Source: Muribaculaceae bacterium (GTDB taxonomy: Bacteria; Bacteroidota; Bacteroidia; Bacteroidales; Muribaculaceae). From it: a DNA stretch of 49,101 nucleotides. Below, one piece after another: positions 1 through 8,467 of this stretch. Position numbers and translations under genes: made by a program. Location of the stretch: NCBI GenBank assembly GCA_017547845.1, contig JAFYNZ010000054.1, positions 1 to 49,101 on the forward strand, read 5' to 3'. Positions within the stretch are counted from its first letter, which is position 1, and each line of letters opens with the position of its first letter. The notes beneath the pieces are model-generated. The model was not told the origin of the DNA. It saw only the letters and a list, made by a program, of their open reading frames with translations, and searched no databases.

Positions 1-34
1 CAACACAAATTTACTAAAAATCCATGACATGACA

Positions 35-77
35 AAGGCTTTCGCGCTGAAAATCAGCATGAAAGCCTTATTTTTTT
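35..77 (+). terminator. Intrinsic terminator of a gene upstream of the window
   Basis: A 9-bp perfect stem (AAGGCTTTC at 35-43 with GAAAGCCTT at 61-69) has a second inner stem GCTG/CAGC and is followed by ATTTTTTT at 70-77. The T-tract lies on the plus strand, so it should end a plus-strand transcript entering from the left of the window. Confidence 0.8.
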
Positions 78-99
78 CGTTGTTTTTTGCAGTACAACA

Positions 100-137
100 A
101 AAATAGAGGCCGACTAACGGACTTGTTAGACAGCCTC
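100..137 (-). terminator. Intrinsic terminator of the BspA-like gene
   Basis: GAGGC (106-110) and GCCTC (133-137) pair, as do CTAAC and GTTAG inside them, giving an interrupted hairpin. Read on the minus strand it is followed by TATTTTTGTT. It lies about 35 nt after the stop of the minus-strand BspA-like gene. Confidence 0.6.
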
Positions 138-172
138 TTCGACGATTGAAATATATTAGGTAGAAAAGTTTG

Positions 173-3100
173 TTATCGGATGATGCTCTTGCTGACTTTG
201 TCGCCACGCTTGATGATATAGAGACCACCCTTTTCAGGATTTGCCACCGGGAGACCTTGGAGGTTGAAGTATTCTGCTTCTTGCTCAGCATCGATGCCCT
301 CAATGCCTACTGTGCCTGCTATGCGACATACTGTTGGCTCAAGTGAATATTCTGCGAGATTTGCTTGAGTGAATGTGATGTTGTCAATGCTGATTTCATA
401 GTCGCCTACGAAATTGTTAGCTGCTTTCACTGTGAGGTAAACCAAAGCACCTTCATCACCGTCAAACTCATTAAGACTCATAGAGTAGCTGAGCAATCGG
501 ATAGTGCCATCTGAACGCATAGCTGAAGTCAATACATGGTCACTACCATTTCGGCCGGACAATGAGATCTTATATTCACCATCTTCTTGGCAAAGCTCAA
601 GACCTTCAGGAAGCTTGATATCGGCTTGGAAACCGGAGAATGCAATGTCATTAGTCAAGTTGACTGCGATTGTCTTAGTTTCACCGGCTTGGATTGAGCA
701 ATCCTCGATGAATAAACGACTTCCCATCGCATATTGTCTTGCCACTCTTGCTGCATGTGGAGCTTCTTCAGGTGTTTCACTGCTAAGGATAATATTTGCT
801 ATAGCCACAATGTCGACAATATTAATCTTACCATCATTAGTGAGGTCTGCAGCATCGAAGATGAAGCCTTCAGGAGTATTGCCAAGAATATAGCTGGCTA
901 CGATGAGAATATCAGTCACATTGATTACTGCATCATTGTTGGTGTCACCAGGAGTTGGTACGACTGTCACAATACAAGAAGCAGAAAGGTCCGAACCGTC
1001 GGTAGTGGTAGCAGTGATAACTGCTGAGCCAATACCAATTGCTGTGACAACACCATTGGCATCTACTGTTGCAACTTCTTCATCAGATGATGTCCATGCC
1101 ACGGCTGTATTAGAAGTTGTTTCAGGAAGCACTGTAGCTGTGAGAGTAGTAGTCTGAGTTGCTCCAAGAGATACTTCAGTCTTATCAAGAGAGATGCTCT
1201 TTGCAAGCATGCGAGCTTCCACCTTTGTGGTAGATGGGCTTAATTCATACTCGGTCTCATCTTTTTGAGCGAAGACGATGTCTTTGATATTGATTTCGTA
1301 GTTGCCTACAAAGTCATTCGCCGCAGTGACTATGAATTTCACTACTGCACCTTCCGAGCCTGAGAATTCATTTAAATTTGCAGAGAAGCAAAGGATACGG
1401 ATTGCACAGTTGGCTTGCTTTCCTGATGTGATGACATGGTCGCTACCTTTGCGATCTGTGAGTTCAAAGATGTAGTCGCCATCCTCTTGTTCGATTTCCA
1501 GACCATCAGGCAAGTACAAGTCTGCTTGGAATCCTGTAAACGCAATCTCGTTAGTGAGATTGATAGCTAATTCTTTTGTTTCTCCGGCATTGATAGCGAA
1601 ATCATCGATAAACAATCTTGGCTCTTCTATTTCAATGATATTAGTGAATTGATTCCAATATTCAGCAGCTTCATAGGCAGATTTACAACCTGCCGGTACA
1701 TACAGGTCTATATCATAATTTGAGAATGTATCTGGTTGAATTGTCGGAGGATTAGTCGCTAAGCATGTGATTTTGGTCAAGCTTGTGCAATCCCAGAACG
1801 CCCTGTTTCCAAAAATCGTGACGTTATTTCCGATTACAATGTTTGTCAAACTTGAGCAAGTATTGAATACTCCGTATCCAATACTTATGACACTATTAGG
1901 TATTTCGATGCTTATCAAGCTTGAGCAACCAGAGAACGCATGGTTTCCGATACTTGTGACGCTATTAGGTATTTCGATGCTTGTCAAGTTTGAGCAACCC
2001 GCAAACACACCATCTACAATACTTGTGACGCTATTAGAAATTTCGATGTTTGTCAAGCTTGAGCAACTATTGAACGCACTATTTCCAATACTAGTGACGC
2101 TATTAGGTATTACGATGTTTGTCAAGCTTGAGCAACTATCGAATGCACGGAATCCAATACTTGTGACGCTATTAGGAATTTCAATGCTTGACAAGCTTGA
2201 ACAATGATAGAATGCACCGTCTCCAATACTTGTAACGGAATTAGGAATTTCGATGCTTGTCAAGCTTGAGCAACCATTGAACGCGCAGTATCCAATACTT
2301 GTTACACTATGTGGAATAATAGTGTTTTGACACCCCGCCATGAGCGTATTTGAAGCAGTTTCAATAATAGCATTGCATCCATTTCGTGAATCATATTTAG
2401 CATTGCCTGGATCAACTACAATGCTTGTCAAACCTGAGCAACTAGAGAACGCATTGTTTCCTATACTTATGACGCTATTGGGGATCTTAATGCTTGTCAA
2501 ATTTGAGCAATCACCGAACGCCCATTCTCCAATTTCTGTTATGGAATTTGGTATTTCGATGTTTGTTAAACTTGTACAATCTCTGAACGCCCACTCTCCA
2601 ATACTTGTTACGGAATTAGGTATTTCAACGTTTGTCAAGCTTGAGCAATAATAAAACGCACTGTTCTTAATTGATGTGACGCTGTATGTTATATTTTCCA
2701 ATTTTACGGTTTCAGGAATAACAATATCTCCAGAATAGTTATTGTTGTTATCATACTGGGCTACGGCTACTTCCTGTTCTTTTACAGTAATGATGAAATT
2801 CAAGCCATCTTTGTTAAATTTATAGCCAACTGTTCCGATTTCAATGATATTACTGAAGTTATTCCAATATTCTGCAGTCTCATAAGCCGCTTTGTAACCA
2901 GCCGGCACATATAGGGTTGCGTCATAATTTGAGAATGCGTCTGAAATAGTTGGAGGATTGGTTGCTAAGCATGTGATATCTGACAATGAACAATATATGA
3001 ATGCACTTTCTCCAATACTTGTTACGCTATTAGGGATTACGATGCTGGTCAAGCTTGAGTGCCATGCAAATGCACTCCCTCCAATACTTGTTACCGAATT

Positions 3101-3631
3101 AGGTATTTTACTATTTTTACAACCAGCAATAAGAGTATTCGATGCTGTTTCAATTATAGCATTGCATCCTTCTCGAGAATCATATTTTGTATTGCCAGAA
3201 TCAACAACAATGCTTGTCAAGCCTGAGCAACCACTGAACGCATAGTCTCCAATACTTTTGACACTATTAGGAATTTCAATGCTTGTCAATCTTGAGCAAA
3301 CATTGAATGCACTTTCTCCAATACTTGTTACGCTATTAGGGACTTCAATGTTTGTCAAATAGTAGCACTCATCGAAAGCAAGGTCTCCGATAATTGTAAC
3401 GCTATAAGTAATACCTCCATATGTAACCGTTTCTGGAATTACTATATTGCCTGCATATTCTTCGGTGTATTCATAATGCGAAGAGCCTTTGTAAGTAACC
3501 TCAACTTCGTTACTATTGAGTTTGTTGTAATAGATTCCATCGACTTCGAAGTCGTGAGCGAGTGACGGTAGCCAACCGATGAGCATCATCGCTACAGCGA
3601 CAATGGCTCTACTAAGACCTGAGTGTTTCAT
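173..3631 (-). CDS. Secreted BspA-like leucine-rich-repeat protein with cohesin-like, Big_2 and dockerin domains
   Basis: This 1152-residue protein begins with a signal peptide (about residues 1-25, ending LPSLA). Two blocks of BspA/TpLRR repeats (LRR_5, repeating core NSVTSIGxxAFxxCSSL) span about 60-270 and 295-660. Each closes with the typical cap 'CLATNPPT...LYVPAG' and a YW-rich tail. Then come a cohesin-like beta domain (about 667-805), a Big_2 Ig-like domain (about 809-892), a dockerin-like pair of calcium loops (DTNNDAVINVTD and DLTNDGKINIVD, about 890-950) and a second cohesin-like domain (about 970-1090). The C-terminus (NLQGLPVANPEKGGLYIIK) resembles the sorting tails of Bacteroidales surface proteins. 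BspA-type repeats in this group mediate adhesion or glycan contact; the ligand here cannot be told. It has its own promoter and terminator and no operon partner. Confidence 0.9.
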   Translation of the reverse strand: MKHSGLSRAIVAVAMMLIGWLPSLAHDFEVDGIYYNKLNSNEVEVTYKGSSHYEYTEEYAGNIVIPETVTYGGITYSVTIIGDLAFDECYYLTNIEVPNSVTSIGESAFNVCSRLTSIEIPNSVKSIGDYAFSGCSGLTSIVVDSGNTKYDSREGCNAIIETASNTLIAGCKNSKIPNSVTSIGGSAFAWHSSLTSIVIPNSVTSIGESAFIYCSLSDITCLATNPPTISDAFSNYDATLYVPAGYKAAYETAEYWNNFSNIIEIGTVGYKFNKDGLNFIITVKEQEVAVAQYDNNNNYSGDIVIPETVKLENITYSVTSIKNSAFYYCSSLTNVEIPNSVTSIGEWAFRDCTSLTNIEIPNSITEIGEWAFGDCSNLTSIKIPNSVISIGNNAFSSCSGLTSIVVDPGNAKYDSRNGCNAIIETASNTLMAGCQNTIIPHSVTSIGYCAFNGCSSLTSIEIPNSVTSIGDGAFYHCSSLSSIEIPNSVTSIGFRAFDSCSSLTNIVIPNSVTSIGNSAFNSCSSLTNIEISNSVTSIVDGVFAGCSNLTSIEIPNSVTSIGNHAFSGCSSLISIEIPNSVISIGYGVFNTCSSLTNIVIGNNVTIFGNRAFWDCTSLTKITCLATNPPTIQPDTFSNYDIDLYVPAGCKSAYEAAEYWNQFTNIIEIEEPRLFIDDFAINAGETKELAINLTNEIAFTGFQADLYLPDGLEIEQEDGDYIFELTDRKGSDHVITSGKQANCAIRILCFSANLNEFSGSEGAVVKFIVTAANDFVGNYEINIKDIVFAQKDETEYELSPSTTKVEARMLAKSISLDKTEVSLGATQTTTLTATVLPETTSNTAVAWTSSDEEVATVDANGVVTAIGIGSAVITATTTDGSDLSASCIVTVVPTPGDTNNDAVINVTDILIVASYILGNTPEGFIFDAADLTNDGKINIVDIVAIANIILSSETPEEAPHAARVARQYAMGSRLFIEDCSIQAGETKTIAVNLTNDIAFSGFQADIKLPEGLELCQEDGEYKISLSGRNGSDHVLTSAMRSDGTIRLLSYSMSLNEFDGDEGALVYLTVKAANNFVGDYEISIDNITFTQANLAEYSLEPTVCRIAGTVGIEGIDAEQEAEYFNLQGLPVANPEKGGLYIIKRGDKVSKSIIR

Positions 3632-3719
3632 AATTAATATTATTTTGTATACTAACTTTCTGTATTAGAGATTTTACAAATACAAAGTGGACTTTGATGT
3701 GTTAAAATATAATTTTGTG

Positions 3720-3727
3720 CAAAGATA
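3720..3727 (-). promoter_or_regulatory. Candidate -7 box for the BspA-like gene
   Basis: The minus strand reads TATCTTTG here, a match to the Bacteroidetes -7 consensus TAnnTTTG, about 90 nt before the start codon. I see no good TTTG box at the expected upstream distance, so the call is tentative. The region is shared with the divergent promoter of the LOG gene. Confidence 0.45.
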
Positions 3728-3757
3728 GTCTAAAATGTTTGAAACTCGGGCATCGGA

Positions 3758-3789
3758 GTTGCGTTAAATTCAGGAAATTACTAATTTTG
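3758..3789 (+). promoter_or_regulatory. Promoter of the LOG-family gene
   Basis: TAATTTTG at 3782-3789 fits the -7 consensus TAnnTTTG and GTTG at 3758-3761 lies 20 nt upstream as the -33 box. The start codon follows 23 nt later. Confidence 0.6.
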
Positions 3790-3812
3790 CGACCAAACCA
3801 ATCACAACACAA

Positions 3813-4370
3813 ATGAATATCGTAGTATATTGCAGTTCACGCGCCGACTTGGGTGCTGAATATGAAGAGATTGCCTCTTCTTTGGGGCAGTGGGTCGGAA
3901 GTAACGGACACACCCTTATCTACGGAGGTGTCAATGCCGGACTGATGCATTCCGTTGCGCAGGCTTGCCACGATGCCGGAGCAAAGGTCGTAGGAGTAGT
4001 GCCCGAAGTGTTTAGCTATCGCACCGATGAGGTGTGCGACGAAGTTATCCTCACAGCCGACCTCAACGAGCGTAAGGGCAAGATGATAGAGATAGGCGAT
4101 GTGTTTGTAGTGCTGCCGGGTGGCATAGGCACCATCGATGAATGGGTGTCGACACTTTCCGACATCATGGTCAGAGAGAAGGTCGATGCGAATGCCGACC
4201 GACCAATCGTGGTGGTCAACCATCGTGGAATGTACGACGGCATGATTGCCCAACTCGCTGCAACCAACGACTCACCATTCGCCCGTGGCAAACGTGTCGA
4301 CCGTTCCATCGCTGTCGCCACCATCGAGCAACTGCTACAGACACTCACACACGTTTCCACAAAGGTCTGA
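3813..4370 (+). CDS. LOG family (TIGR00730) nucleoside-5'-monophosphate phosphoribohydrolase
   Basis: This 185-residue cytosolic protein has the LOG-family signature PGGIGTIDE near residue 107 and an N-terminal Rossmann start (VVYCSSRADLG...GLMHSVA). Family members cleave ribose-5-phosphate from nucleotide monophosphates (the 'Lonely Guy' cytokinin-activating reaction), although the physiological substrate in Bacteroidales is not settled. Length is normal for the family. It has its own promoter and stands alone. Its neighbour across a 479-bp gap is a TIR gene on the opposite strand. LOG belongs to the same Rossmann superfamily as the SLOG sensor domains of some TIR defence systems, but this protein has the ordinary catalytic motif and may simply be housekeeping. 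Confidence 0.88.
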   Translation: MNIVVYCSSRADLGAEYEEIASSLGQWVGSNGHTLIYGGVNAGLMHSVAQACHDAGAKVVGVVPEVFSYRTDEVCDEVILTADLNERKGKMIEIGDVFVVLPGGIGTIDEWVSTLSDIMVREKVDANADRPIVVVNHRGMYDGMIAQLAATNDSPFARGKRVDRSIAVATIEQLLQTLTHVSTKV

Positions 4371-4849
4371 CCATATCAACAAAAAAAATATTTCACTAAA
4401 AACCGATAGAAAATCGAACACTTTCCGTTCAATATGGTTATAGTGTAAAGCAAGCGACATCGGAGGAGCAGCAAAGGCAGACTTGCTACTACAAAAGCCC
4501 AAAGGGGCGTCGCCCATTAAATACTGCTGTCCCCCGATTGTCCTCAGATGTCTTCGTTGTTCGAGGGTCGGAAGTGGGACAGAGTCGTGAGCGTTAAATG
4601 TTTGATTACTTGGTTAGAAAATGTTGATATTAGGTTAATTAGTTAAGTCCTTCTGTGGGACGGAAAGAGTGGAGAATTGTGAAATTCCCCATTTTTCTTT
4701 TTATCCCCGCCCTGACATCTTCAGCATGATTTGCTAAGTCCATACCGGCCAGGCTAAAAGACTACAAGATTGACAAGGGGATTATTGGCTCCCGACTTTG
4801 TCAATTTTATCAATATATTGCAGAAATCAAACGTGATTTCGGGACAGAA
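4371..4849. other. 479-bp intergenic region between convergent genes
   Basis: This lies between the convergent ends of the LOG and TIR genes. I find no convincing coding frame. The only structure seen is a hairpin at 4770-4804, listed separately. Confidence 0.5.
4770..4808 (+). terminator. Possible terminator hairpin
   Basis: TTGACAA (4770-4776) pairs with TTGTCAA (4798-4804), with inner GGG/CCC pairing, followed by TTTTA. It sits 46 nt past the end of the minus-strand TIR gene but its T-tract is on the plus strand. It may serve the LOG transcript or be bidirectional. Confidence 0.4.
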
Positions 4850-5956
4850 TCACAGGCGATGAAGAACGTAGGTGATTGCATCTCCGGGGACTTCATCGTC
4901 TCGTTGAGAAGTCTTGAAACCGGATTTGCTGACAATTACTTCCTTTGTCAATGCCTGATGAAGCAATGGTATTTCGATATAGAATTTACCATTGTTATCA
5001 GTCACCCCCGTAAACTTATTGTCAACGTTTACATTGACTCCCTCAAGAGGATTTCCATCGACATCAATCACTATACCTGCAAACAAAGCAAACGATTTAT
5101 CCCGACAAATTTTCACATCAACCTGATTGGCAATTCCGGCTCCGAGCTGTTGAACTAATTCCGTCTTAAAATAATATGTTGCTTCGAATGTGATAGGCAC
5201 GTTTTTAAGTCTCCAGTAGCCGGGTAGAGTGTGATTTATCACTGTGTCGCTATCAACAATCAAATACTCGATGCCATCAATCGATAATTTGGCATCTCTC
5301 ATCTGAGGAAGGTTGCACTCTGCGTCTGTAAATCCAATCGAAACCGTTATCGGAACAGCAAACCAATATATCAAAATGGCTATAACCGCCGACAATATGG
5401 TCGAGCCTATAATTTTCCTGCGACGTTCTCGCTGGTATCGTTGCCATAAACTATCGAATGCTACGCCAAGCATATAAGAGACTACCCTTATTAATGCTTT
5501 ATGACGTCCATTTTCGCGAATATCGATAGCTAATAGTTCATCATCTGGATTCTTTTGAGTATGCTCACGCAAGTAAGTAGGTAGACACTCTCTGTCGTCA
5601 CCACCGATTTCCCCATCGATTATAAGTGGAATGATTTGTGACAGTCTACCCCATTCTACAAACGCCTTTACCTCATTGCTCACCCACTGTGATGATGCAG
5701 AATTGGGCGAACATATCACGATTAGATATTTTGAGTTCTGGAGCTTTTCTCTAAGCACATCTGTCAGCACTCCGCCATCTAAATCGGATCGATCTCGGAA
5801 TACAGGGCGCAAGTATCGTGAACTGTCAAGGTCATTATGAATTTCAGAGGGTAGCTTATACGACTCCAATTTGCGCTGTAGCCACCGAGCGATTTTTTCG
5901 TCTCGGTGACTATAGCTTATGAATGCAAAATATTTTTTATCGTGTTCTTTTGTCAT
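4850..5956 (-). CDS. TIR-domain transmembrane protein with periplasmic CarboxypepD_reg-like domain
   Basis: The 368-residue product starts with a TIR domain (about residues 8-150: FAFISYSHRDEKIARWL, then SPNSASSQWVSNEV, where Glu95 after Trp91 is placed like the catalytic Glu of NAD-cleaving TIRs). A basic stretch (RERRRK) precedes one membrane helix at about 182-208. The outside part (about 210-368) ends in a CarboxypepD_reg/CNA_B-like beta domain (GIVIDVDGNPLEGVNVNV...GVTDNNGKF). The predicted topology is TIR in the cytoplasm and an Ig-like sensor in the periplasm. The start is 23 nt after the stop of the TPR gene, so the two are probably co-transcribed. Many bacterial TIR domains hydrolyse or cyclise NAD+; activity here is inferred from the motif only. 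A pure signalling adaptor is the alternative. Confidence 0.85.
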   Translation of the reverse strand: MTKEHDKKYFAFISYSHRDEKIARWLQRKLESYKLPSEIHNDLDSSRYLRPVFRDRSDLDGGVLTDVLREKLQNSKYLIVICSPNSASSQWVSNEVKAFVEWGRLSQIIPLIIDGEIGGDDRECLPTYLREHTQKNPDDELLAIDIRENGRHKALIRVVSYMLGVAFDSLWQRYQRERRRKIIGSTILSAVIAILIYWFAVPITVSIGFTDAECNLPQMRDAKLSIDGIEYLIVDSDTVINHTLPGYWRLKNVPITFEATYYFKTELVQQLGAGIANQVDVKICRDKSFALFAGIVIDVDGNPLEGVNVNVDNKFTGVTDNNGKFYIEIPLLHQALTKEVIVSKSGFKTSQRDDEVPGDAITYVLHRL

Positions 5957-5979
5957 AGGTTACTTTGCCAACATTTTAC

Positions 5980-8160
5980 TCAGTTGTGAGTCGTAGTTTG
6001 CATCGCTTTTTTGATTTTCTTCATCATTTCCGCGGCTCCATCATTGTCGCCTTTCTTGAGCAATATTTGACCCTTTACATCAAGTAGCTCAGCGTAATTG
6101 TTGGTCAAAAACGATGAGGTGTCATAACTGTTAGCCGGAAATACTTGGATAGCCTTTTCGATAAATTCCAATGCGGAGTCACATGAATCAAGATTCATAT
6201 CTGCGATAGCCAACTCCTTGAGAATCAATATATACTCGTTGATATATGCGTCAGGGTAGTTGGAATATAGCAACTCGCAATATTTAAATGCCTCGCTGCC
6301 GTATTGCTTTGCCTTTTCGTAATTCTCTATAGAATTATAAAGAGTTGCAATATTAATTCCGGGTCTGAATATCGCATCAGCAGATAACAAATTAATTCCG
6401 GATAATTCAATTCTTTTATTACCTGCTTCAATACTTTGTAAATATGCTTGTTCGCTCTTTTCTTTATCGCCCAACGTAGAATACAAGTATCCAAGATTAT
6501 TGTAGATAGCACAAGCATAGGCAATCATTTCAATCTCATTTACTAAATAATATTCTGCTTCTTTGATAACCGAAATAGCCTTTATAAATGCTTGTTCTGA
6601 TTCGTCATACTTTCCCAAAGCAAAACATATTTCTCCTAATGTCTGTAAGTTAGATAAATAAGCAACGCAATACGGTTTCGGATTCTTTTTATAAAACTTT
6701 TCAGAGATTGGCAATGTTTCTTTTATCAGAATAAATGCATCTTCGATTTTATTATTTACTCGAAGAGATAATATATATATGCTAAGACCATTAAGTAAAT
6801 TATATTCATGTCGGTTTATCGGTTTCTTTTGATATAAATTAAATGCTATATTATAGGCCTCTTCGGAATATTTTAACATTTTGGAGTAATCACCGACTTG
6901 CTGATAATAAGATATTAAGCCAAATAATGCTTCACATAAATATATATCATCAATAGTTAAGTCATCCTTGTTATTTAATCGCTCTTCATACTTTAAAAAT
7001 ATTTCAGAAGCTTTTTCAGTTTTGAAAGAGTCACTATAGATTTGGGCAATACAGATTTCGGCGCTCATCATTTCATCATTATACCCCCATTCCTTAGCCT
7101 TTGAGTATGCAATTTGGTATTGCTCAAGTGCTTGCTCGTATTGTCCCATCAAATGCAGTACTATACCATAGCCTGATCTTGCCCACAAATACAAGTGTTT
7201 ATTATTTATTTCTTCAAAGTTTATGTGTTGATAGTATTTAATTTCATCAACATATTTAAGATATTTTGGAAGTAAAGTCTTATAGTCTGCTGGAATATTG
7301 TCATTCTTTGCTATGCTAAAACATATTTCGACGATTTTTTTATACCCATCTTGTCCGCCACGCAACAAATAGGTGTCAAACATATTTGACAATGAGACAA
7401 ACAATTGGTCTAATTCCTTGGATTTTTTAGAACTTTCACTATTAAGCGTGGCGATAGCATGGTCTATCTCTGATTTTTCATCAGCTATCTCATGAATTTT
7501 ATTATCAATTCCTAATTCCTCGTAATGTTTGATTGCTTCATCGATTTCGCCTTGACGCACCAACTCTATAATTTCCTGCTCTTCTTTCGACAATTCGCTT
7601 AAGTCAATGCGCGAAAAACGGTCAACATAATTATCTAATTGGGTTAATTGATAATCATATTCTTCTTCCAAAGCTTTAATTTTATTCTCATATTCTTGTT
7701 GTGTCAGCTTATTTTGCTTGCGCTCCTCTTCAAGTTTCTTTTTGTCTCTGTTGTATTGTCTTTCATAACTTTGAGACGATACTCTGCTATATTCATCGCG
7801 AAGTTTCTTTATATCTTCGCAACGCACCATTACAATTGTAAATGACTCATTTTGCGAGCTTATATACCATTGCTCTAATGCTTCTTTATTGAAAATTTCA
7901 TATCCAAGTTTCTCTATTTTACGCACATTCACCTTGTTTCCCGGTTTAAGTGTTCTGAATTGCAATTCATAGCACCCTTTCTTATCAGATACTGTACTAC
8001 TTGCATTTACTACACTCAATTCTACATTCGACAATGGTGTCTTTTTACTTTTTCCTCTATATTCTTGCACCACACCTTTTTGCAATGTCTGAGCAGACAT
8101 TGGACACATGATGGCAAGCATAGTTGCCACCATAATAAATGTTCTGAAAATAGCTCTCAT
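5980..8160 (-). CDS. Exported tetratricopeptide-repeat protein, partner of the TIR protein
   Basis: This 726-residue protein has a signal peptide (about 1-24, ending MSAQ). A CarboxypepD_reg-like beta domain follows (about 27-110, with 'TPLSNVELSVVN' and 'VSDKKGCYELQF'), then a highly charged coiled coil (about 115-180). The long C-terminal part (about 330-715) consists of TPR helices (for example YSKAKEWGYNDEM, LGKYDESEQAFIKAI, LGDKEKSEQAYLQSIEAG). It should be periplasmic or outer-membrane attached. It is the first gene of the operon with the TIR gene, and both carry the same type of beta domain, suggesting they recognise or assemble with each other outside the inner membrane. The gene is more AT-rich than its housekeeping neighbours. 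The ligand is unknown. Confidence 0.82.
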   Translation of the reverse strand: MRAIFRTFIMVATMLAIMCPMSAQTLQKGVVQEYRGKSKKTPLSNVELSVVNASSTVSDKKGCYELQFRTLKPGNKVNVRKIEKLGYEIFNKEALEQWYISSQNESFTIVMVRCEDIKKLRDEYSRVSSQSYERQYNRDKKKLEEERKQNKLTQQEYENKIKALEEEYDYQLTQLDNYVDRFSRIDLSELSKEEQEIIELVRQGEIDEAIKHYEELGIDNKIHEIADEKSEIDHAIATLNSESSKKSKELDQLFVSLSNMFDTYLLRGGQDGYKKIVEICFSIAKNDNIPADYKTLLPKYLKYVDEIKYYQHINFEEINNKHLYLWARSGYGIVLHLMGQYEQALEQYQIAYSKAKEWGYNDEMMSAEICIAQIYSDSFKTEKASEIFLKYEERLNNKDDLTIDDIYLCEALFGLISYYQQVGDYSKMLKYSEEAYNIAFNLYQKKPINRHEYNLLNGLSIYILSLRVNNKIEDAFILIKETLPISEKFYKKNPKPYCVAYLSNLQTLGEICFALGKYDESEQAFIKAISVIKEAEYYLVNEIEMIAYACAIYNNLGYLYSTLGDKEKSEQAYLQSIEAGNKRIELSGINLLSADAIFRPGINIATLYNSIENYEKAKQYGSEAFKYCELLYSNYPDAYINEYILILKELAIADMNLDSCDSALEFIEKAIQVFPANSYDTSSFLTNNYAELLDVKGQILLKKGDNDGAAEMMKKIKKAMQTTTHN

Positions 8161-8266
8161 AATGTATAAGTGTTAGTTTGTAAAATCGTCTATATGGTTG
8201 AAATTTGCACAATTTTCAATATGCAAATCAAAGCGGAGTCTGCTTGAACTTTTGCAAACTGCGTCG

Positions 8267-8297
8267 CAAATATACGAACATTTTTTTATGTTTCAAA
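8267..8297 (-). promoter_or_regulatory. Promoter of the TPR-TIR operon
   Basis: On the minus strand TATATTTG (8274-8267) matches TAnnTTTG and TTTG (8297-8294) lies 19 nt upstream. The transcript would have a leader of about 100 nt before the TPR gene. Confidence 0.65.
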
Positions 8298-8347
8298 GTG
8301 TATGTTAGAAAAACTTTAATCTGTGATTGCAATATTTGACAATTTAA

Positions 8348-8379
8348 TTTGGTGATAGAACTGAAATTGTGTAACTTTG
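8348..8379 (+). promoter_or_regulatory. Promoter of the transglutaminase-like gene
   Basis: TTTG at 8348-8351 and TAACTTTG at 8372-8379 are separated by 20 nt, the usual Bacteroidetes arrangement. It is divergent from the TPR-TIR promoter about 50 nt away. Confidence 0.7.
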
Positions 8380-8391
8380 CAACATACAAGG

Positions 8392-8419
8392 TCTCTCGAT
8401 ACAAAATCCGACCGAGAGA
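8392..8419 (+). other. Hairpin in the 5' leader of the transglutaminase-like gene
   Basis: TCTCTCG (8392-8398) is a perfect inverted repeat of CGAGAGA (8413-8419) with a 14-nt loop, just after the predicted transcription start. It could be an operator or a leader hairpin; the sequence does not say which. Confidence 0.4.
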
Positions 8420-8467
8420 TGGAAGAGAGAGATAATATCGATATAATTCACTTTACACAGCCTTCAT

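Noticed and set aside
1767-2651. Repetitive plus-strand frames in the BspA-like gene
   Set aside because: They arise from the regular leucine-rich-repeat codons on the other strand.
3837-4360. Minus-strand frames opposite the LOG gene
   Set aside because: Shadows of the LOG coding frame, no recognisable motif.
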